Shown here: piece by piece, positions 26,356 to 52,753 of the stretch
Layout of the letters: each line of letters starts with the position of its first letter
Position numbering within the stretch: the stretch's first letter is position 1
Source of the DNA: Baylisascaris procyonis
Lineage: Eukaryota > Nematoda > Chromadorea > Rhabditida > Ascarididae
Length of the DNA stretch: 64,000 nt
Direction: 5' to 3'
Assembly: GCA_037389465.1 (NCBI GenBank)
Contig: JAZARR010000059.1
Span: 6,223,001-6,287,000, forward strand
Translations under genes and position numbers: made by a program
The notes under the pieces: model-generated
What the model was told of the DNA's origin: nothing
The model's database searches: none
Seen by the model: the letters and a program-made list of their open reading frames with translations, nothing else

Positions 26356-29300
26356 ATGCCACTTCAACGATCGCTTGCGGCACTCATGCTCGCCTCGTTC
26401 GTCGCCCCGATCGTACACGTCGCCGATCCGTTTGACCACGTCACTTCTTGGTCAATGAAGGTGATCGCCACTGAATCCCAACTTGGGGCATTTTTTTAAA
26501 ATTTTTTATCACAGAAGTAACCAGCAATGTTTATACCTCTAGAAGTCTATATACCTTCAAGTTTTCTACCAGTTACCTACTTGCTCAGCCATTATCTCTC
26601 TGTCCGTCACTCTCTCCTTACTTATCTCCTCGCCATCCGGATAGACAGAGGACAGTCTCGCGAACATCCATTAGATAACAAGGAAGGACTTATAGGATGG
26701 AAAGGGAGAGGAATTGAGTAGGGGAGAAAGACTCATGCATTTGTCACAAGTGTAAGTTAGCATTCTCTCAAAATTTATACTACCTAACATATGCTTTCAT
26801 CATTAGCTTTCTCACAACACGGTAATCTTACCGAGTTTTGCGTAATTATTACTTAACTCTTTCATAACCGTAATTATGACTGTTTGTTATATGCCATTAC
26901 AGGGCCTCCCATGTGGTTTACCAACATTCTTTGATAAACTACCAGCTGACGCCCAAAGAAATCTGAAAGAAATCTGGGCGAGTTACACAAGTGCAAATGA
27001 ATGCATGCAAGAATGTTTGGCAACAAGGTGAACATGCAAACGATTTCTTTTCGTTGTTTGTAATAAAATGAATGATTTCGCTATGGATTAATCTGTATCG
27101 CTGATCGGAATGCGATACGTTTTTTTGCGTCATTGCCAACTTGTTGATTTCAAGAATCGGCATAGTTTTTGAAATGCTGCATATAGTGGGGGTCGAAGGA
27201 AAGGGGGTCGAAGGAAAGGGAGAGGGAGAAGAGGACAGAAAGTATTTGCTTTGAGTTCAAGAGAGGAAATCAATTAACGAAAGTAGTATTACCATTTTCG
27301 TTTCTTGTTTGATTAAAAGCATCAATCACATCTTTGCAATATAATTTAAGAAGTGTAATCGAATCGTTGAGAGACGATATTCGGGAAGAGATCTTCGCTA
27401 GCAGATGTGCTCCTTCGTTTCTTGGTAACGTCTCTGAGACAGTTCAAAATGAATTCCGTAAGGTTTGGTTCGATCATCGTCTATCGCTGGCAGTGAAAGA
27501 GCCTCTTTTGAAAAAACTTGCCTATTCTCTCCTTAATCCCAATCAGGTAGATATCTTTAAAAATTTTTCTTCATTATTCACAGGTTATAAATTATCGAGT
27601 AATAATAGAGATTTTTTAAAAATCGATATAAGTAAAAAGGTTTCTCAAATATTTAAGCACCTCATCTACTTCAGTGGAAATGCCGACGCGTCATCTTTTC
27701 GTGATTCTTAAAGATTGAGCTTATACGTGAAAGAATTTTGTTCGGTTGACTGAAGTGTACGTTATGACCGATGCTTCCATCCATTTTACCGCCAATTTGA
27801 ACTGAAGTTGTGTTAGAACACAAATTGTTTATCGTCACATACGTGTGGCTCTCGTTGCGCCGCCAAACTCTGTGGTTTTCTAGTTGGCACTGTTCGGCAA
27901 ATGGTTGGTACTGCTACAAATTCGAAAAGAGGAGTTCGCAAGGAGAATCAATGGGCTATCCACTGGTGGTCGCGAAGCACTCGAAAGATGGAGAGACATC
28001 AAATTCCAGGTGAGATTTTATATCGACGTTTGCGAGAGTTTTTTCTTATTGAAATGTAGATGAAAAGGCTTCCAAATGAGAATGCTGTAATGTCGGTTTA
28101 TCGAGTACGGACTTATACGATTTCGGGTTAAATTATAGTCTTCGGAGACTGCCTACTAGCAATTTATTTCACATTTTGCTGGCTCAGTGAAAAGACTCAA
28201 TCTAGCTATTTTTGCATTAGCGCTGAGAATGACACAGATCTGTGAGAGGAAATCGCCTTTGACACATATTTTATTTCAGCCATAACCGATATTAGTAAAA
28301 GAACAATTTTAGGAGAAGGAATTCCTCACAAATCTTCCGAAACCAATCCGTGATGAGCTCGAAACTTTTTATGGTCATTCTGGATGGAACGAGGTTTATA
28401 TTCTCATACTCTGAAGGATACAGGCGTATATTTTTTGTTTTCTCCGGTCCATGAAGAAAAAGTGAGCATGTGCTGAATTCATTTTTCTGAAGAAACACGT
28501 TGTGAATCCCTCAGCTATGCAAAAGGCATTTTCTCCTGAGTCCTCAAATTCGACCTTTTAAATAGTGTTCCATTCCGCTGGATAGTCGAAGAGCCATGCT
28601 GTGCTTATGGAAAGCAGCTAGCTAGTGTCATGCTGTTGCAAGAATCTAAGGCTGCTTTTTCTTCACTTAAATGCTGTCATTGCAAGAGATTCAAAGCATC
28701 TGTTGATCTGTTGCAGCAAAGCTCTAAGAGCACTTTGAGTGTCTCTTGCGTGAAGTTCAGAGTATTGCAAATCTGACGTACTAACACTTGCAAATGTATT
28801 CAAATGTTTCGAATGGACTGAATTTATTTAAGATGGGAAATATTTTTGGATCATTCAGAATACTTGTTGCGAAGTGACAAAGATTATTAGCGATACTTGC
28901 TTATCTCCTTATTCAAAATGAGATCCCTCTCACTACAACTCTGAATCCATAGCAGTTCCTAGAGCACTTTATTGGAAATAGTTGTACTCCAGTGTGAGAA
29001 AAAAAACTTGGTATTCTCGCAGCGATCCGTTTATGAGGAAAAAACCACTTGTACAGATTGAGGCCGGCATTAGTTAAAATGTTGGCTTTACCATAAATTG
29101 GTCTCAGAATACAAGTCCCCTTGGAGAGTTTAAAGTTGGTCGTACAAAAAATTGATGTCAAAAATGATGCATTTCTTTTATGAGATAAATCCAACTTTTC
29201 CTTCTGGCGAATTTCTTTGTTATCTTTCATATAATGAAAAACAGTAGTAAAGTAACGTATTAGAATAACACAAATCCCCTTTCGACATTGTTGTTGACCT

Positions 29301-29544
29301 TGAAGACATATACTAATAGTGAACATAATAAAAGGTTGCTGAAGCAAACGACGAAGATCAGTCGAGCAAACAATTCTCGGAGAATGCCAATGAAGGAAAC
29401 GATATGCCAGTCAATTTGAATACCGCTTTTTCATCCGGTCAAATTGAATCGCGTCCAACCGATGCTAGTTTTACTGACGCTTATTTGGCCAAGCAATTGA
29501 TCAACGATGCCGAATGTAATGCCTATTACTGGAAATTCTGCTGA
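26356..29544 (+). CDS. Secreted DUF148 (SXP/RAL-2)-like protein, complete, six exons, 280 aa
   Basis: Exons: 26356-26460, 26903-27027, 27351-27546, 27884-28009, 28313-28393, 29335-29544; phases agree at every junction and the frame ends in TGA. Residues 1-23 form a signal peptide with likely cleavage after Val-Ala, so the product is probably secreted. The body is largely helical, with repeated Phe/Leu-Pro-x-x-x-x-Gln patterns (FFDKLPADAQ at 44-53; FLGNVSETVQ near 99-108; LSTGGREALERW near 167-178). This arrangement resembles the nematode-only DUF148/SXP-RAL-2 fold, whose members are secreted antigens of uncertain function. Six cysteines (39, 69, 73, 96, 272, 280) could form three disulfides; the last residue is Cys. 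The acidic, Ser/Asn-rich stretch 212-250 is probably disordered. The third-exon acceptor (ATTTAAG) is non-standard but is the one that fits the phase. Gene model strong, family call tentative. Confidence 0.8.
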
Positions 29545-29696
29545 GTTGGTTCGTATGATATTGTTAATACGATCTTGTTGCATCCCAATCCGCTTGTTAC
29601 CTCATTTTCTCACGATTTTCATGCTTTAGCCGTTGTTTTTTTTTCCTTAATTTGTAGGTTATTGTATGTGGAATTTTCTATTTTCTTTGTAACGTG

Positions 29697-29702
29697 AATA
29701 AA
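29697..29702 (+). terminator. Polyadenylation signal of the secreted-protein gene
   Basis: AATAAA lies 153 bases after the TGA at 29542-29544, a normal 3' UTR length for a nematode gene. Confidence 0.7.
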
Positions 29703-32139
29703 CGCTTAAGAAAGAATATCTCATTAGAAAAGATTCATTTGCTCACATATAGTGTGCGCTGTAAGAAACCTCGACCGCAGCATAATCTCTGCTAAACGTG
29801 ACATTTGCTAATGGCTGAAGTATTGTCTTCGAGGAAGCAAGTGAAACCCGATCACAGCACCATCTCACTATACACTTTTTATTAGCGCACAGCCGACAAT
29901 GTCGCTAAACGCGAACTGATGGTGGCAGTCTGACAAGCGATACCGATACTCACGAGGAAACATTTACATTCTTTTTAGATAAACCTTGGTTAGTGCCCTT
30001 TAGCATTTCAAGAATGGACAGCTGTTTATGAAAGCATCAAGTTGTTCTCTCAATGGAAAATTATCAATGTCACTCAAAACTGATGTGCTACTTTCTTCGA
30101 TTGCATGTATAAATATCGTTGAAGGTTGATTCGTTAAACAAGAACGAGTACATCTTAATGGGTATGCAAAGAATCAATTCTTTTAAATCGTTTTATAAAC
30201 GAATCGAAAACTTTAGAGGTAAACACGTAGTTAAAAGAATATGAGCGCAACAATAGGCAAAGCATCAGACTTCTCTGAAAACACCTTACCGCATTACCTT
30301 GAAGGTAACAACAGGGACTATAGATTCCTGAAACAACTAATAAAATTCGCAGAACTATTATAAATTTCTTACGTAATAAAAAAATTTCCCGCAATAAGTC
30401 TTTTTTTTTTCATACAATTGAACTCGGAGAATATTGTCGCTCAGCGACGCTTTGCCCATACTCATTAGTGGTTAAGCTTTACATAATTTCATTTCGCTCA
30501 GCTAAAACAACAACAACTTAGAAGAGCATACTAATAAGCTCAATGTGTATGTACAATTATTATCACACAATAAGCTCACTTGTGACTGTTTGGAGCGTTT
30601 GCAACAAAGAAAAAGAAAGAAATAAACAAATATCGTTTCAAATACAACATACATCTTCTAGCTGCATAATTTGCTATAATTGAATGCATTGGTTAATTTC
30701 ATCGTCATTACCATATTCATAAAAATTTACATAATGGTGATGCATTTATAATATATTCGCCTATAGTATGTATGACTTAACAAGTGAAAAAATGTATTAA
30801 TCGCACTTGCAATGCAAAGGCTGCGTCGTAACGATATATAAGTGATTCGCTAGTAAGTTAGCCCAACTATGAAAGAATGCGACGACGGAGATTACTTAGT
30901 CTATACTTTTTTGAATTACAGTTTTGAAATCATATCATTTGTCGTTTTTATTCGATTTTTAAATTGAAAGTTGAAAAACAATTGAAAAACATTTCTTTAA
31001 AATAGTTAAACTTAAAGGCAATTAGATGCAAGTGAATCTGATGAATCTATTTAATTTCGTTACTTTTCTTACTGAGCATAAACCTTTAACCTACTAAAAT
31101 TGCCACTGTCGCACTTACAGAGAAGAATCTATCACAGTTTTTATCTATTTAAAGAAAGCGTTGAATGCAACTTAAACATATCCCCGAATCCCTTTCGAAT
31201 TTAAGGCGACGCACCGTTGACAAGAGCAAAGTAAACGAGTGAATTAAATTGCTGTTCGGTTTTAGTAAAAGCGCATCGTTTGAGATCAAAGCGGTTACGG
31301 TATCTATCGTTCGTTGTGATCATAACTTATTGTCGGTACGTTGACAGTTTTGCATGAAAATTAATTACCTCCTAAAAGCATTTCATCCCATTTTGACCCA
31401 TACGAATATTTCAGAACTAAAATGTTGCCGTAATATAGAATTTAAAGTAGATGAAGGGGAATAATGAAATAGACAAGGTAACAGCTGCCCAACATAAACT
31501 ACCTCATCTATTCCTCTATTTTATTCGCTCATTTCGTAGATAGCACAGAGGTCCCCTTGCAAAAAGTTTGCATACGATGATATGCTCTCCGTAGAGATAA
31601 GTTGGCGGTATCAGTGCCGGACACCAAATGTATTATGAGCAGAATAGCTAACTAGGCGTTTCATCATATCCCTCGCTATTTATTACATCACGCCTCATGA
31701 ATATCTTTCCTATGCGAAATAAACAATTATTGCACCTCACATTTAGTGTCTGCCAATTGGATTGCCAATTTATCGCTCAATGAGCATAATTGAGATGTAT
31801 CACCGACGACTGGATAAATAAACGTTCGTCTAGAGACAGGTAATTAAGTCGACGTACCGACACCATACAAGATGAGTTAAAACAATCGCAATAGCTATAA
31901 GACAACAATGATTAGCTCTAAACAAATACTAACTGAAATAATTGTTGAGCGACTGAATTTGCTTGATGCGAATATTTTTAATGTGATTTTTGATTAAAGA
32001 GAATATCGCCTGAATAGAAAAAATTCATCGAACTGATTCATATGCTATTCTATCTCTATATGATACGCACAGATACTAATATAAATAATTCAGACGTCAT
32101 GAATGAACAAAGATCACACTATATCTACCTTATGCACGA
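29703..32139. other. Convergent intergenic region
   Basis: Separates the plus-strand secreted-protein gene from the minus-strand FGFRL1-like gene. Minus-strand AATAAA candidates (TTTATT on the plus strand) at 31679-31684 and 31520-31525 could end the FGFRL1-like transcript. No coding segment, and in particular no tyrosine-kinase exon, was seen here on the minus strand. Confidence 0.5.
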
Positions 32140-47466
<15,327 letters not shown>

Positions 47467-47474
47467 GCAGAGTG

Positions 47475-47481
47475 CTGAAAT
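47475..47481 (-). promoter_or_regulatory. Splice acceptor before the FGFRL1-like start codon
   Basis: On the minus strand ATTTCAG ends eight bases before the ATG at 47466. It is either a spliced-leader site or the acceptor of a 5' UTR intron whose donor may be at 49632. It decides the start: the upstream in-frame Met codons lie 5' of this acceptor and would be removed. Confidence 0.6.
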
Positions 47482-47880
47482 GATCGAAAATATCATTTGT
47501 TTGATGAGGAAAAAAAAGAAGGAGAAGAAAACGCGATCAGAGAAAAAAAAATGAACGAACAAATCATTATGTTTCATGTATTACAGAACGAAATGTGATA
47601 GGGTGCGAGCTACCGTAATGCGAGCCGCCAAGCAGCCATAAATCTTTATTAATGATGTTGGCGGCGTACGCCTCGTGAAGATAAGTTGCGCCGAATGAAT
47701 TATGAACTACTCGCACGTATTGCGCGATCGCCACTTCCGGTAACGCTTTCAATTGTACAAAAATGCAGAAAAAAAAGAGCAACACGCAAAGGAATAAATT
47801 ACCAACAGACTGCAGTTTTCTTTTTATACAATTAGTGTTGCTGAGTCAATTCCGTGATTTATGTCGCACCGGCTTTGTCT

Positions 47881-48006
47881 GTATGTATGTGTATATTCGT
47901 GCGTGTGCATGTAAGTATGCGTATGTGTGTATGTGTGCTTGTATGTGTATGTGTGTGTATGTGTCTATAAATGTATGTATGTATTTATGTATGTATGTGT
48001 ATATGT
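47881..48006. repeat. GTAT/GTGT-rich microsatellite
   Basis: A degenerate array of TGTATG-like and TATG-like units of about 125 bases. Confidence 0.9.
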
Positions 48007-49632
48007 CTGCGTTTCTTGGCTTTGTGCGGCGTCAATGAAAGGCGCACTAAAACAAATAGCGAGATGTTTCGTCGTAAATCAAATGACGACAACTCTGCGA
48101 ACTAAATTCACGACTTATGGACTATCTACCGTTGAAACTGCGCCAAAGACTGAGCCAAGATTTCCAGTGCTGAGCAGATGTTTCAAGGTAAGGTTCTTAG
48201 TGACTGAAGTAAGTCCTCTTATACATCGATGTTCCCTGAATTACTGTGCATTCATCAACACAAACTATCAGCATCAATATTGAAGGTGTGCATAGAGAAT
48301 TATAGTCGACGGAAATATCTCTAAAAAAAATATTTTTTTTTAATTTGAAAGTTTCCTTCCCTAAGCGCTAGGATAAGAGCATAAATGAGGCAGCTGTTGA
48401 AGAGAGGGGCGAGTCGCGGGCCAAGATCCCGTTCATTGTTTGCCCATTGCCTCAAGGGGCCTTCTCGAAAAGAAAACGAAACACTATTTTGAATATAAAA
48501 TTGGAGCATATTTTTCGCCACTAAAAGACATCTTGGAGCCAAATATGCAGTTGAAGGCAACTAGAAGATAAAAGGTGTTTCTGGCATAAATGACGGGGAA
48601 GGCAAAAAAGTTTTTTCTCCATGAAATGCTTCGTGAAGTTATAAGAAATTTCAGCATTGATGCTTAGAAAAATGGATGAATGCTATAAATGAAATACACT
48701 TCAGTGAAGCCGGCTTCGATTCAACGAAGCATTCTCTTTATCAAAAGCAGCTGTAAAAATTGCGTTTTTGTCGCCTTCAATGTTCATTGTTTACCGAGTC
48801 TAAAGTGCGGCGAGTAGGGGGCTGGCTCATTCGAAGCGTCAACTCGCAGCATTCATCTCAAAAGGGTGCTCCCTGAAAAGTGTTTGCAGCAAATCAGCGA
48901 TGCACCCAGTTCCAATGAGAAGCAGTTCATCAATCGCGACAAGCACCATAAATTTCGTCAACACGAATGCAAATAGCGAAAAAGCAATGAATGCGCTGCC
49001 AAGGCGAAGATTGAGAATGAAAGCGCTTTCGAGAGGCACTTTTCAGGCTGGCGCCCATCAATCGCGCCGCTGAGGTAATGATAGTGATGGCCTCTTACCT
49101 CGATGAACGATGACACTGCCCTGGGCACTCAATACTGCTTCTCGATACGATTTATGAAATGTGAATGTCTCACGAGAAGATGCCGTACAATCATCGAAAT
49201 TCCCAGGGGCAGGTGAATGAAAAATGATGCGGACAGCCGGTTGATCGGTAAATCAGCTGCTCGCGCGGAAATTATTTATCGTTGAAACAACAAGAGCGCG
49301 CTTTTATGGTTGGTTGTTAAGAAGTGTGTGCCGGACGAGTAATTTACGACTGTGCAAACGTAACACAACGTCGAAGTGGGCGACGCGCTCGACGCTGACT
49401 CAGAGCGCACACAATCAAAAAATACTTATATACACACGGTACGCATCCATAAAGCGCAACTAATAATCAGCTAAGTGATAGCGCTCGTCGCTGATAATAA
49501 ATAGTGTGAAGAGGCACGTTGCTATAAAATGATTTATTGCGCGCCGGTCGGTGTGCGCTTCCGCAACAACACTTGGGGTGTGCGCTTGGCGCGGTGTGTG
49601 TCCAACGACGCGGGTGGGCGGAGTCCACTTAC
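48007..49632. other. GC-richer upstream region of the FGFRL1-like gene
   Basis: More GC-rich than the intron below it, with short two-strand frames (for example a 66-codon hydrophobic minus frame, 49039-48839) that I cannot support as genes. A TATATAAG on the minus strand (49432-49425) is a possible core-promoter element, 2.0 kb upstream of the FGFRL1-like start. Confidence 0.3.
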
Positions 49633-49707
49633 CTCTTACTTAACTTAGCACTCGCCAGACGACGATGTGTCGTTGATGTAGTTCACTGACCGCGAGAAAT
49701 GAGAAAT
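49633..49707 (-). other. Possible untranslated leader exon (minus strand)
   Basis: A 75-base segment bounded by a good acceptor (GTTTTTCGCAG, ending at 49708) and a full-consensus donor (AGAG|GTAAGT at 49632). It has stops in two frames and only a short open third frame, so it would be 5' UTR. It lies 2.2 kb upstream of the FGFRL1-like start, on the same strand. Joining it to the acceptor at 47475 would give an ordinary 5' UTR intron. Inference only. Confidence 0.35.
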
Positions 49708-49725
49708 CTGCGAAAAACACTCCAA

Positions 49726-49726
<1 letters not shown>

Positions 49727-49806
<80 letters not shown>

Positions 49807-49829
49807 CACACACATACATACATACACGC
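49727..49829. repeat. (CA)n microsatellite
   Basis: About 90 bases of CA dinucleotide followed by short CATA and CACG units. The His-Thr and Cys-Val repeat frames across it are artefacts. Confidence 0.95.
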
Positions 49830-49841
49830 ACAGATACGCCA

Positions 49842-50192
49842 TCAGGTGAGCGGTGTGGCCGCTGTGGAGACCATGCTGGCGCCCATTTCGGTCATCATGC
49901 GTCCCTCTTCCATAGCGTTCTTGTCCCCTATCCGCCTGGATTGCAGGCGTGCACGACTGTGTCTTCCGATGTTGCATTCTGTGGTATTTAGGTCTTCCTT
50001 ATTTTCTGGCCGTATGCTCATCGATCGGTCATTGTTGTCCCCTCCAGGTTTTCGGTAGTTATTGCTGGACGAGTGTAATTTTGGTGGGGCAGACGTATGA
50101 GCTGTCGTAACGTCTCTTTCAGACTGCATATGAACAGTGTACACGGTTGCGCGTACATTTCCACTGGAATTTAATAGCTGCGAAAGATTCAT
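49842..50192 (-). CDS. Hypothetical ORF, 116 aa
   Basis: A complete ATG-to-TGA frame in a GC-rich stretch. The three bases before the ATG are TAG within CAGCTAG, so an acceptor may abut the start. The product is polar, rich in Ser, Asn, Arg and Met, with no signal peptide or membrane segment. The plus strand is also open across 49841-50058, so the strand is not certain. It lies just upstream of the possible leader exon at 49633-49707. Not recognised. Confidence 0.3.
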   Translation of the reverse strand: MNLSQLLNSSGNVRATVYTVHMQSERDVTTAHTSAPPKLHSSSNNYRKPGGDNNDRSMSIRPENKEDLNTTECNIGRHSRARLQSRRIGDKNAMEEGRMMTEMGASMVSTAATPLT

Positions 50193-50516
50193 CTAGCTGG
50201 AGCGCCTGATGTGATTTCCGTACGAAGCTAAGGATTAAGGTAACAACTGGTCGACTTCGTCATCAGTTAGTAATCAGTCGTTCGGCAAATCTTCTTTCTC
50301 GCCGTTTCAATTCGTCATCATGATAGATTAAGAGGTTCAATATAACGAAACGAAAAAATACTTTCGATTTCATAAAGTGATTAAATAGTGCATTGTTCAT
50401 GGAAGTGTCACATCGTTTTACGAAATCTTTTATGAGGAATATGCGGTTCAAGGTTAGACAAGTTCTCGCGTTTATAAGTACTTTTGAAAATGCACCTTAC
50501 TCGCTTCCTTTGACAG

Positions 50517-52753
50517 TGGCGTAGATCATTTTGGAAAAAACGCCAAGAGACGACTGCAACAAATCGATGGAGCCGTGAAGCATTTGTGTCTGAAACGATC
50601 GTTGCCCGACTCAAGTTGTATGCAACGAGAAGTGCTCGCTATATTATGGAACGCGCTTTCTCAACGAGGTTTGGCAATAGCAAATTCACTCTAGGAGAAA
50701 CGAGGAAGTATCCATTGATTTCAGATTCAGCTTTACAAGGGTGCGAGACTGCAACATCACATTGCCAGCCTCTTTGCTAGGCATGCTCATAAGCAAAAAT
50801 TGTTGAAGGGGACGGCGATGGGAAGAAGGGCAACAAGCAGACCAACAACTAGAATGCAAACGGAAAAAAGGTAACTCAGAAAAAAATTTCTTTTAAGCGA
50901 GCAAAGCGAACGATCAATCATTTGGCTCATTTCTTGAATTGCTGGCAGTCTGGGTAGACTTTAAGCCCCTCTCCTGCAGCTGTGCTCACGCTGCTAAGTG
51001 TTGAAGTCAGTGTTGTGAATTGATCTAAAAACTGATTATAGGAAGGAACTCCATCATGAATCCTTCCTTTAATGGAAAGAGCTTCCTAGTCCATTCCTTG
51101 GATTATTGTATTGGTGGCAAGTTAATGCGTTCTTCGTTGAAGCGTTCCCTCGTTTACAACATATTGATTGTTAATGGCAAAGCGTTGTGACATATACGAC
51201 CTCCTTATACATGTACGACTTCAGCTAGTCTTTGAGGATAGAATTCAAGAGTATTTCATCAAAGTTTCAACTTTTATAAGCTTAACCGAACATATTTTCG
51301 GTGCTAAACGCATAGAGGAGCAAAAATTTCAATGAGCAAAAATTTATTGCGCATGATAGAAACAACTGCTAATGAGTTCATTGAAGCGTTGGCTTCGAGC
51401 TGTGCAAGGCGTCAGCAGGTGACATACGATGCGTGTGAATCAATGCCGCCAGGCAAACTCAACTACTCGATAAAATCAGAGCAAGTATACGATTTATGCG
51501 AACTGGTGATTGCCTTCTTGTGAATCGAACAATTCAATCTGCAGTAGCGACAACTAGGCTCGAATGAGTAGCGCCCTTCCTGACGCTCTCAGAGGGAAGC
51601 CACTTCCGAGCGTCCACTTAGCTGTGACTGATGAAGCGCCGCCTACTATTTCCGATTCATTAGGAGCATTCTTGTCAGTGATCGTTAGGCGCATACGAAA
51701 ATTCAACCCACTTATTGGATTTCTATATCGATGATTATATTTGTAGTAATTGTAAATATTTGTTGCAAGAAAAAATGGATTTGAATATCCGGCATGAGGG
51801 AAGCGTCAGAATGACATAGATAGCTTCATAAACAATGATGAGAAGCTGCAAGATTTCTTTCTGAAAATTGGAATTGAGATTCTTTTCTTTTGAAGTGATG
51901 ATTTTCATAATTTATTTTGCCTTGATGTTATCAATAAATCGACTTTATTGACATGAATGCACTTACACAAGCTGTAAAAGAAAAGTTGTTAACTAATGCA
52001 CAAGAGGAATTAAAATATGAACACAACTTCGTCTTCTTCATTGTTTGTGGGGCGTTAAAACCACATTTTGAAGTTTGGTTTCTAATAAAACCTTGAAATC
52101 GAATGCCACTTATAATGACTGCATAAATAAATGAGATGAAAGTTAGTGAAAACATCCGAATAGATCATTAACGCTATATTTAAAACAAATCTTCGAAAGC
52201 GTTCATATGGTGGATTACTATGACCTCTGGAGACTTCGTATGTGGCATGCTGTGCTGATTACTTTAGATGCCTTCTTAATTATTGAATTTAACCATCACC
52301 TCCTTTCCATTACATCATTTACTTAGCGCAACAAGCGGAAAGCACATTCTTAATTCGAGAGCATTTTCGCTCATCTTTTTTTATCATGAGCAGGACGAAT
52401 TTCTAACCTTGCCGCAGAATTAGAGAATTAGATTGCAGAGCCTCTGACAATAAATCTGGGATTTCAACGAGCTTTTCGTGGGCAGTGCTACATTTGTGCC
52501 CAAATTTTAGGCAAGGAATAAAAAGAGTATATAGAGTGCTTCAAGCAAATCAAGCAAAGAAATAGATTTTTCAGCTTCCATTATTAAGAGGGTGCGGAGA
52601 TCCTCCAAAGTCCATTAGTGAGTTTGAGGAGGATTCGCTAGCGATTATAATTTATTTCTGATATAACCACTTGTTTGATGCATTGCGCGATTATAGCTTC
52701 TGCCTGCCCTACTTCATCGTCTGTTTTGTGCGCTAAATGTGGTGGGCAGAAAA
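50517..52753 (+). CDS. Candidate exons of an unidentified helical protein
   Basis: Three exon-like segments. (1) 50517-50668: acceptor TTTGACAG, donor AACGAG|GTTTGG; the frame read from the second base gives a helical product (IDGAVKHLCLKRSLPD region), but another frame and the minus strand are also open. (2) 51332-51418: ATG start, or an exon beginning slightly upstream, 29 codons ending CAG|GTGACA. (3) 52697-52753: acceptor GATTATAG, 19 codons, donor AAA|GTAAGC. Segments 2 and 3 are both phase 0, and together give a continuous Leu/Ala-rich helix (FIEALASSCARRQQ then LLPALLHRLFCALNVVGRK), as in HEAT-like repeats. Segment 1 ends in phase 1 and does not join segment 2 cleanly. I cannot identify the protein. 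Confidence 0.25.

Noticed and set aside
28913..29347. 144-codon minus-strand frame
   Set aside because: It lies in the last intron of the DUF148-like gene on the opposite strand and overlaps its final acceptor; no motif, and lacks a coding look.
49640..50058. His-Thr and Cys-Val repeat frames on both strands
   Set aside because: Produced by the (CA)n tract; only the non-repetitive flanks could be coding.
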